Assembly: GCA_965653225.1 (NCBI GenBank)
Contig: CBFGZI010000071.1
Coordinates: forward strand, 1 to 19,365
From: JALZDI01 sp965653225
Lineage (GTDB): Bacteria > Actinomycetota > Actinomycetes > Propionibacteriales > Nocardioidaceae
Direction: 5' to 3'
Length of the DNA: 19,365 nucleotides
Each line of letters begins with the position of its first letter. Positions within the stretch are counted from its first letter, which is position 1. The position numbers were made by a program, and so were the translations under genes. The notes beneath the pieces were generated by a model. The model worked only from the letters and a program-made list of their open reading frames with translations, ran no database searches and was not told the DNA's origin. Below are positions 14,216 to 19,365 of this stretch, one piece after another.

Positions 14216-15384
14216 GGCAGCTGCGACACGTACTTCTCGATAGCGCCCAGCGCCTGCTGCAGGTTGGGCACGGAGTTGGCGTACGACAGCCGCAGGAACC
14301 CCTCGCCGGCCGCGCCGAACGCGGTGCCGGGCAGGCATGCGACGCCGGCGTGCTCGAGCAGGTCGTCCGCGACCTGCTGCGACGACCTGCCGAGCTGCGT
14401 GATGTTCGGGAACGCATAGAAAGCCCCGCCGGGCCGGAGGCAGGTGATCCCGTCGACGGCGTTGAGGCCGTCGACGACGACGTCGCGCCGGGCGCGGAAC
14501 TCCTCGCGCATCCCGGCGACGAAGTCCCATGGCCCTTCCAGGGCTGCGATCGCGGCGTACTGGCAGAACGCCGGCACGCAGGACACCGAGTTGGTCACCA
14601 GCCGGGTCACGGGCTCAACCAGCTCCGGCGGGAACACGCCGTACCCCAGCCGCCACCCGGTCATCGCGAAGGTCTTGGACCAGCCGTCGAGCAGGACCGT
14701 GCGCTCGGCCATCCCGTCGACGTCGAGCACGCTGGGGCGGTCGTCCTCGTAGCAGAGCGAGGAGTAGACCTCGTCGCTGAGCACCACCAGGTCGTTCTCG
14801 ACCGCGATGCGCGCGATGCCCTCGACGTCAGCGGTCGTCAGCACGCTCCCGCAGGGGTTGTGAGGTGAGTTGAGAACCAGCAGCTTCGTCCTTGGCGTGA
14901 CCAGCCGCTCGAGCTCGTCGACGTCGACGCGGAAGTCGTTCTCCTCGCGCAGCGGCAGCGGGACGGGCGTTGCGCCGGTGAAGCCGGCGATGGACTCGTA
15001 CATCGGGAAGCCGGGGTCGGGGTAGATCACCTCGTCGCCGGTTTCGCACAGCGCCAGCATGGTGAAGAACATCACCGGCTTGGCGCCCGGCGTCACGACG
15101 ACCCGCTCGGGCCCGGTGCGTAGACGCCCTGCGGAGCTCAGGTGCGCGGCCACCGCCTCTCGTAGTGGCGGGATACCGGGGGAGGGCACGTAGTGCGTGT
15201 GCCCGTCGGCGAGTGCCTGCTCGGCGGCCCGTACGACGTGCTCGGGCGTCGGGAAGTCCGGTTCGCCGATCTCGAGGTGCACCACGCTGTGGCCGGCGGC
15301 CTCCAGCGCGAGGGCCTTGGACAGCACCTCGAACGCCGACTCGGTGCCGAGCCGGGACATCCGTCCTGCAAGTCGCATAGCCAT
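14212..15384 (-). CDS. PLP-dependent class I/II aminotransferase
   Basis: The 390-residue fold-type I PLP enzyme shows LEIGEPDFPTP (38-47), NSPHNPCGS (172-180, with Asn176 near the cofactor), SDEVYSSL (Asp204 to the pyridine nitrogen, Tyr207) and the Schiff-base lysine in DGWSKTFAMTGWRLGY (Lys237). The carboxylate-binding arginine is in FLRLSYA (Arg365). It resembles aspartate- or aromatic-type aminotransferases of the AspC/PatA group; the substrate is not deducible. ATG 15384 gives the right length but has no ribosome site; ATG 15378 and GTG 15396 are alternatives, and a leaderless mRNA is possible. It is divergent from a 2-hydroxyacid dehydrogenase. An aminotransferase makes 2-oxo acids and such a dehydrogenase reduces them, so a metabolic link is plausible but unproven. 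Confidence 0.92.
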   Translation of the reverse strand: MAMRLAGRMSRLGTESAFEVLSKALALEAAGHSVVHLEIGEPDFPTPEHVVRAAEQALADGHTHYVPSPGIPPLREAVAAHLSSAGRLRTGPERVVVTPGAKPVMFFTMLALCETGDEVIYPDPGFPMYESIAGFTGATPVPLPLREENDFRVDVDELERLVTPRTKLLVLNSPHNPCGSVLTTADVEGIARIAVENDLVVLSDEVYSSLCYEDDRPSVLDVDGMAERTVLLDGWSKTFAMTGWRLGYGVFPPELVEPVTRLVTNSVSCVPAFCQYAAIAALEGPWDFVAGMREEFRARRDVVVDGLNAVDGITCLRPGGAFYAFPNITQLGRSSQQVADDLLEHAGVACLPGTAFGAAGEGFLRLSYANSVPNLQQALGAIEKYVSQLP

Positions 15385-15459
15385 GGTCGACAGCACGGTG
15401 GCACACGTGGCGCGAGAACCGGAGGTCCGGTGCCCACATCGTGGGACCGCGGCGCGGGG

Positions 15460-15488
15460 TTCACAGCGGCGCCGCGACTTCCTAGCAT
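15460..15488 (+). promoter_or_regulatory. Promoter of the 2-hydroxyacid dehydrogenase gene
   Basis: TTCACA (15460-15465, five of six to TTGACA) is followed by exactly 17 bases and TAGCAT (15483-15488, four of six to TATAAT). This predicts a short leader with GGAAGG at 15506-15511 before ATG 15519. An inverted repeat CCCAC-ATC-GTGGG (15433-15445) lies just upstream and could bind a regulator. Confidence 0.6.
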
Positions 15489-15518
15489 CGCTGCGTCCGT
15501 CGCACGGAAGGCTTGTCG

Positions 15519-16481
15519 ATGGCTGCACCTGTACTGCTGATGCCCGGCCCGATGCACCCGGTGGTGTCGGAGCGCTGTGACGGTCGCTTCGAGGTGCTGC
15601 GGCTGTGGGAGGCGGCGGACCCGGACGCGCTGCTGCGGGAGCGCGGTCCCGATGTCGCCGCAGTCGCGACGGCCGGCCAGCGGCGCGTCGACGACGACCT
15701 GATGAGCGCGCTGCCGAACCTGCAGATCGTCGCCAACTTCGGCGTCGGCTACGACACCGTCGACGCCGCGGCGGCGGCACGGCGTGGAGTCGTCGTGACG
15801 AACACGCCAGGGGTGCTCGACGACGAGGTGGCCGATACCGCCCTGGGCCTGCTGCTGATGACCGTGCGCGAGCTGCCGCAGGCCGAGCGCTACCTGCGGG
15901 AGGGGCGCTGGCCGCAGGACGGCCCGTACCCGCTGACACCGGCGACGATGAACGGGCGCACCCTCGGCGTCGTCGGGCTGGGTCGCATCGGGGAGGCGGT
16001 CGCGAAGAGGGCGGTCGTGTTCGGGATGACCGTCGTCTACCACAACCGCAACGAGAAGCCCGGATCGCCGTACCGCTACTACCCCGACCTGCTGGCGATG
16101 GCCCGCGACGTCGACACGCTCCTCGTGGCCACGCCCGGCGGCCCGGACACCAGGCACCTCGTCGACGGCGACGTGCTGGCGGCGCTGGGCCCTGACGGGG
16201 TGCTGGTCAACGTCGCCCGCGGCTCGGTCGTCGACGAGGAGGCGCTGGTCGAGGCGCTGCGGGAGCGCACGATCCTCGGCGCCGGCCTCGACGTGTACGA
16301 GCACGAGCCGCAGGTGCCACAAGGGCTGCTCTCGGCCGACAACGCGGTGCTGCTGCCGCACGTCGGGTCGGCCAGCGACCACACCCGGCGCGCGATGGGC
16401 GCGCTCGCGGTCGACAACCTCGAGGCGTGGTTCGACCGCGGGGAGGCGCTGACGCCGGTGCCGGAAAGCAGGTCAGTCTAG
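15519..16481 (+). CDS. D-isomer-specific 2-hydroxyacid dehydrogenase
   Basis: The 320-residue NAD(P)H-dependent enzyme interconverts a 2-oxo acid and a D-2-hydroxy acid, as glyoxylate/hydroxypyruvate reductases do. The nucleotide-binding GxGxxG is in LGVVGLGRIG (Gly153, 155, 158). The catalytic set is Arg234 in NVARGS, Glu263 in DVYEHEP and His281 in LLPHVGS. NFGVGYDTVD at 73-82 marks the substrate domain. After the glycine motif VVYHNRN (172-178) places Asn-Arg at the cofactor end, where NADP-preferring members often carry Arg rather than Asp; this suggests NADPH use. ATG 15519 is seven bases after GGAAGG; TTG 15513 is less likely. It overlaps the next convergent gene by nine bases. Confidence 0.93.
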   Translation: MAAPVLLMPGPMHPVVSERCDGRFEVLRLWEAADPDALLRERGPDVAAVATAGQRRVDDDLMSALPNLQIVANFGVGYDTVDAAAAARRGVVVTNTPGVLDDEVADTALGLLLMTVRELPQAERYLREGRWPQDGPYPLTPATMNGRTLGVVGLGRIGEAVAKRAVVFGMTVVYHNRNEKPGSPYRYYPDLLAMARDVDTLLVATPGGPDTRHLVDGDVLAALGPDGVLVNVARGSVVDEEALVEALRERTILGAGLDVYEHEPQVPQGLLSADNAVLLPHVGSASDHTRRAMGALAVDNLEAWFDRGEALTPVPESRSV

Positions 16482-16937
16482 CTGGGCGCGCAGGCGTACC
16501 CAGGACCGCCGCTGCCCGGTGCGCAGGTCGTACCAGCCCCACCGGCTCACGGCCACCGCGGTCACGACCTCGACACCCGCGATGGTGCCGGCCACCGTCG
16601 CCGCCGCGGCCCAGCCGAGGTCGAGGTCGGCCGGCTCATGCGGGCCGGGGCGCACGTGCACCAGGCTCACCGGACCGGCGTCGCGGCAGCGGCAGTCGGT
16701 GAGCAGGCGGGTGAGCACGTCGACGCGCAGGCCGTGGTCGGTCGGCTCGGCGCCGTAGCGCCACGTCGCGAGCGGGTCCGCGCCGGGACAGGCGGCGGGC
16801 GAGACCAGCTCGACCGCCGCGGGGAACTTGCGCCGCCGCGTTGCCGTGCGCAGTGCGGCCACCCGGGCACGCAGCCAGCTCGCCAGCTGATGGTGCCTGC
16901 CGGCGTCTGCGTCGGCATCGGCGACGGGGGCGGTCAT
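16473..16937 (-). CDS. Uncharacterised 154-residue protein
   Basis: I do not recognise this family. The frame starts at ATG 16937 (ATG 16946 is also possible) and ends at TGA 16473-16475. The N-terminus is Ala/Asp-rich, followed by a basic helix (WLRARVAALRTATRRRK, 21-37). Three cysteines lie at 50, 82 and 84 (TDCRCRDAG). A hydrophobic stretch at about 109-130 (WAAAATVAGTIAGVEVV) might be buried or membrane-associated. The tail is Trp/Arg-rich (RWGWYDLRTGQRRSWVRLR). No ribosome site is clear. It is convergent with the dehydrogenase (nine-base overlap) and divergent from the universal stress gene. The third-position GC pattern and the lack of a good alternative frame favour a real gene. Confidence 0.6.
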   Translation of the reverse strand: MTAPVADADADAGRHHQLASWLRARVAALRTATRRRKFPAAVELVSPAACPGADPLATWRYGAEPTDHGLRVDVLTRLLTDCRCRDAGPVSLVHVRPGPHEPADLDLGWAAAATVAGTIAGVEVVTAVAVSRWGWYDLRTGQRRSWVRLRAQLD

Positions 16938-17054
16938 CCGGCACATCGTGCCCGCCGTCGGCGCCGGCCGTAGGCCGCCGTCCACAGGCACGGGGGCGCT
17001 GCGCGGTCCGGTAGCGTGCGTGCAACACCTCACTCCGAGAGAGGAAGCGCCTCG

Positions 17055-17459
17055 ATGGGCACGATCGTCGTCGGATACGTCCCCAAGGCCGAGGGTCGCG
17101 CCGCGCTGCGGCGCGCGGCGGAGGAGGCCCGGCTGCGTGGCTCCAAGCTGGTCGTCGTGAACTCGCACCGCGGCGGGCGGGAGTTCGACCGCGAGGACGC
17201 GATCAAGTCCGAGTCCGAGCTCGAGCAGGTCCGTGACCAGCTCGGCCAGGCCGGTGTCGAGCACGAGGTGCGCCAGCTCGTACGAGGGATGGACCCGGCG
17301 GAGGACCTCATCGGGGTCGCCGGGGAGGTCAAGGCCGAGCTGATCGTGATCGGGCTGCGGCGCCGCTCGCCGGTCGGCAAGCTGATCCTGGGCAGCAACG
17401 CGCAGCGCGTGCTGCTCGACGCCGGTTGCCCGGTGCTGGCCGTCAAGGCCGAGGAGTAG
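17055..17459 (+). CDS. Universal stress protein (UspA family)
   Basis: The 134-residue single Usp domain starts at the first strand, MGTIVVGYVP. The C-terminal nucleotide-binding region is AELIVIGLRRRSPVGKLILGSNAQRVLLDAGCPVLAVK. In the G-2x-G-9x-G(S/T) signature of ATP-binding members, the first and third positions are kept (Gly100, Gly113-Ser114), but the second glycine is Arg103. ATP binding is therefore uncertain. Usp proteins accumulate under starvation or oxidative stress. GAGGAAG at 17041-17047, seven bases upstream, fixes ATG 17055. Three 9-bp repeats follow its stop, then the HhH-GPD gene on the same strand 84 bases downstream, so co-transcription is possible. Confidence 0.9.
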   Translation: MGTIVVGYVPKAEGRAALRRAAEEARLRGSKLVVVNSHRGGREFDREDAIKSESELEQVRDQLGQAGVEHEVRQLVRGMDPAEDLIGVAGEVKAELIVIGLRRRSPVGKLILGSNAQRVLLDAGCPVLAVKAEE

Positions 17460-17462
17460 CCG

Positions 17463-17489
17463 GAGAGCCCGCAGAGCCCGGAGAGCCCG
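17463..17489. repeat. Three tandem 9-bp repeats between usp and HhH-GPD genes
   Basis: GAGAGCCCG (17463-17471), CAGAGCCCG (17472-17480) and GAGAGCCCG (17481-17489) follow directly after the universal stress gene. No role is apparent. The repeat sits where a terminator might be expected but forms no strong stem. Confidence 0.6.
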
Positions 17490-17543
17490 GTGGGGCCGCG
17501 GAGGTCGCCGTCCGTGGACGGCCGTCAGACAGGAGAGCAGGCG

Positions 17544-18119
17544 GTGGCGAAGATCCGGATCGCGCAGGACGAGGCCGCGGACAAGGTGCTGTCCGGTGAC
17601 CCGTTCGCGCTGCTGTGCGGGATGCTGCTGGACCAGCAGTTCCCGATGGAGAACGCGTTCAAGGGACCGGCCAAGGTGCTGGAGCGGTTCGGCACGCTCG
17701 ACACCGCCGAGATCGCCGCGGCCGACCCCGAGGAGTTCGCGGCGATGTGCGCGGTACCTCCGGTGGTGCACCGTTACCCGCGCTCGATGGCAGGCCGCAT
17801 CCAGGACCTCGCCCGGCACGTGCAGGCCGAGTACGACGGCGACAGCGCCCGGCTGTGGACCGAGGCGTCGTCGGGTCGTGAGCTGATGCGCCGCCTGCAG
17901 GCGCTGCCCGGGTTCGGCAAGCAGAAGGCGCAGATCTTCGTGGCCCTGCTCGGCAAGCAGCTTCGCGTGCAGCCCGAGGGCTGGCGTGAGGCGGCGGGCG
18001 ACTACGGCGAGGAGGGTTCGTACCGGTCGGTTGCCGACGTGGTGGACCAGGAGTCTCTTGAACGGGTGCGTACCTTCAAGAAGGACATGAAGGCCAAGAA
18101 GCGCGCAGCCAGCGCCTGA
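17544..18119 (+). CDS. HhH-GPD-type base-excision repair family protein
   Basis: The 191-residue protein resembles the HhH-GPD DNA glycosylase fold. LLCGMLLDQQFPMENAFKGP (23-42) matches the helix with paired glutamines seen in AlkA-type enzymes. LQALPGFGKQKAQIFVALLG (118-137) is the helix-hairpin-helix. No FeS cysteine cluster follows. The Asp expected about 15-20 residues after the hairpin is absent: the segment reads RVQPEGW (141-147). The Lys of EndoIII-type lyases is Gln at the aligned place. It may be a divergent or non-catalytic DNA-binding member. GTG 17544 is chosen because AGGAG (17531-17535) is eight bases upstream. The Lys/Arg-rich tail (FKKDMKAKKR) suits DNA binding. It sits before the primary sigma gene on the same strand. 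Confidence 0.85.
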   Translation: MAKIRIAQDEAADKVLSGDPFALLCGMLLDQQFPMENAFKGPAKVLERFGTLDTAEIAAADPEEFAAMCAVPPVVHRYPRSMAGRIQDLARHVQAEYDGDSARLWTEASSGRELMRRLQALPGFGKQKAQIFVALLGKQLRVQPEGWREAAGDYGEEGSYRSVADVVDQESLERVRTFKKDMKAKKRAASA

Positions 18120-18274
18120 GCGAACCGTCACCTGCATCGGGAGTCGCTCGTTGTGCCCGTTACACGTGGGTCCGGCGGTTTGTCTCCTTGGTCAACGTGT
18201 CACAATGTTCTATTGCAGCGGTCGTCGCGCCTGGTGGCGCCGCAGTTGTTACCGCCAGAGTCGAGAGGTCGTTC
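18120..18274 (+). promoter_or_regulatory. Upstream region of the primary sigma gene
   Basis: This 155-base gap is less GC-rich than its surroundings around 18175-18215, as expected for a promoter. Weak candidates are TTGGTC (18188-18193) with TATTGC (18211-18216) at 17-base spacing, and TTGTCT (18180-18185) with CAATGT (18203-18208) at 17. Neither is convincing alone. No GGAAT-N18-GTT site was found here, and no T-rich terminator for the preceding gene was seen. Confidence 0.3.
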
Positions 18275-19365
18275 GTGTCGTCCAGCACGTCTCGGAAGCC
18301 GTCCTTTGACGCCCTCAGCCACCCGGACGTGCAGGGGTTGTTCGACCGAGGTCGAGAAGTCGGCACCGTGACCGCCGACGAAGTGCGCACGGCCTGCGAC
18401 CTCGCGGCCATCCCGCCCACGCAGAGCAAAGCCCTGCTCAGGATGCTGAGCGAGGAGGGAGTGAGCGTCGTGGTGTCAGCCGAAGATGCGTCTGGACGCA
18501 AGCAGGTGGCCGCCGCCACCAGTCGCCGTACGACGGTCTCGGCGACGGCGACGAAGAAGTCCTCCACCAAGGCCCCCGCCAAGAAGGCCGCCGCCAAGAA
18601 GGCGAGCACGCAGAAGTCGGCGAGCAAGCCGGCTGCGAAGAAGTCGACCGCCAAGAAGGCGGCGGCGAAGAAGACCGCGGACGTCGAGACCGACGAGGTG
18701 CTCGACGACGACCTGGTGGCCGACGAGGTCGACCTGGTCGACGACGTCGAAGACGTCGAGGACGAGGCGCCGGCGAAGAAGGCCGCCACCAAGAAGGGCG
18801 GCCAGCTGTCGAAGAAGGCCGCCAGCGCGATCGCCAACGCCGTCGTCGACGCCAACGACAAGAAGACGCTCGAGGACATTCCTGACGAGGTGTTCGAGCG
18901 CGACCTGGCAACCGACCCGACGCTCAAGGAGGACGAGCGCCAGGGGTTCGTGCTGTCGACCGCCGACGACACCGACGAGCCCGAGCAGCAGGTGATGGTG
19001 GCCGGCGCGACCGCCGACCCGGTCAAGGACTACCTGAAGCAGATCGGCAAGGTCCCGCTGCTCAACGCCGAGCAGGAGGTCGAGCTCGCCAAGCGCATCG
19101 AGGCGGGCCTGTTCGCCGAGGAGCGGCGGGCCGCCGAGGGCTCGGCGATGTCGGCCGACGACCTCGACGACTTCGAGTGGATCGCCGAGGACGGCCGCCG
19201 GGCCAAGAACCACCTGCTCGAAGCCAACCTCCGGCTGGTGGTCTCGCTGGCCAAGCGCTACACCGGCCGCGGCATGCTCTTCCTGGACCTGATCCAGGAG
19301 GGCAACCTGGGCCTGATCCGCGCGGTCGAGAAGTTCGACTACACCAAGGGCTACAAGTTCTCCAC
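18275..19365 (+). CDS. rpoD: Primary RNA polymerase sigma factor (RpoD/SigA/HrdB), 5' part
   Basis: The frame opens at GTG 18275, six bases after GAGAGG (18263-18268). It stays open to the window edge, giving 363 codons. A conserved N-terminal segment (1-68) is followed by a Lys/Ala-rich tract (94-134, units such as AKKAAAKK), an acidic run (136-164) and a second basic patch (167-181). Region 1.2 is at 248-280 (DPVKDYLKQIGKVPLLNAEQEVELAKRI). Region 2 begins near 308, with ANLRLVVSLAKRYTGRGM and DLIQEGNLGLIRAVEKFDY, and is cut at YKFS. The long basic-acidic N-terminus is typical of HrdB/SigA of actinobacteria and marks this as the primary factor, unlike the shorter gene at 5186. Regions 3 and 4 lie outside the window. 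The C-terminus is missing only because the window ends. Confidence 0.95.
   Translation, partial: MSSSTSRKPSFDALSHPDVQGLFDRGREVGTVTADEVRTACDLAAIPPTQSKALLRMLSEEGVSVVVSAEDASGRKQVAAATSRRTTVSATATKKSSTKAPAKKAAAKKASTQKSASKPAAKKSTAKKAAAKKTADVETDEVLDDDLVADEVDLVDDVEDVEDEAPAKKAATKKGGQLSKKAASAIANAVVDANDKKTLEDIPDEVFERDLATDPTLKEDERQGFVLSTADDTDEPEQQVMVAGATADPVKDYLKQIGKVPLLNAEQEVELAKRIEAGLFAEERRAAEGSAMSADDLDDFEWIAEDGRRAKNHLLEANLRLVVSLAKRYTGRGMLFLDLIQEGNLGLIRAVEKFDYTKGYKFS

Noticed and set aside
16938..18137. Upstream extension of the minus frame opposite usp and HhH-GPD genes
   Set aside because: Composition is that of an antisense shadow and both plus-strand genes have clear domains.
18481..18780. Possible histone-like or DNA-binding repeat gene
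   Set aside because: The AKK repeats are in frame with, and part of, the sigma factor N-terminus, which is typical of HrdB-type factors.
18160..19026. Ser/Thr/Ala-rich minus-strand frame opposite the primary sigma gene
   Set aside because: It is the complement of the Lys/Ala/Glu-rich tract; the sigma frame has conserved region 1.2 and 2 motifs.

Overview
This is a gene-dense, very GC-rich chromosomal segment of an actinobacterium. A Nocardioidales/Propionibacteriales-type organism fits best; this is inferred from gene content and protein style, because no rRNA is present. The supporting features are a primary sigma factor with a Lys/Ala-rich HrdB-like N-terminus, a DUF4192 protein, a long actinobacterial-type DNA polymerase IV, a roughly 490-residue glutamate-cysteine ligase-like protein, frequent GTG starts and few T-rich terminators. 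No tRNA, rRNA, IS element, prophage or CRISPR array was seen.

Layout. Positions 1-43 hold the last codons of an unidentified gene. rpsA (ribosomal protein S1) follows at 366-1841 and ends at a strong hairpin terminator. Next is a small divergent pair: a 57-residue single-pass membrane protein on the minus strand (1917-2090) and a GlxA/AdpA-like AraC regulator (2184-3134). An acyl-CoA synthetase-like gene (3107-4543, minus) comes next, then coaE (4579-5172). On the minus strand follow a group-2 sigma factor (SigB-like, 5186-6139), an S9A prolyl-oligopeptidase-family peptidase (6275-8497) and an EamA/DMT transporter (8494-9402); transporter and peptidase overlap by ATGA. A divergent TetR regulator (9488-10108) faces the transporter.

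The second half holds dinB (10096-11463, minus), a divergent DUF4192 gene (11539-12627), the glutamate-cysteine ligase-like gene (12737-14215), a class I aminotransferase (14212-15384, minus), a D-2-hydroxyacid dehydrogenase (15519-16481), an uncharacterised 154-residue protein (16473-16937, minus), a universal stress protein (17055-17459), an HhH-GPD family protein (17544-18119) and the 5' part of the primary sigma factor gene (18275 to the window end).

How it fits together. Most of the window is housekeeping (translation, CoA synthesis, transcription initiation) plus stress and repair functions. Strand alternates often, and four convergent pairs overlap at their 3' ends by 4 to 28 bases. 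The best regulatory signal is an exact GGAAT-N18-GTT match directly upstream of the SigB-like gene. That is the published recognition pattern of the sigmaR/SigH family, so the gene probably belongs to a thiol-stress cascade. Other observations worth checking are a perfect 14-bp hairpin inside the last codons of coaE, a three-codon mini-ORF overlapping the coaE start, repeated TGCCA half-sites in front of the AraC regulator, and an HhH-GPD protein lacking the usual catalytic residues. I did not find a clearly new multi-gene system.
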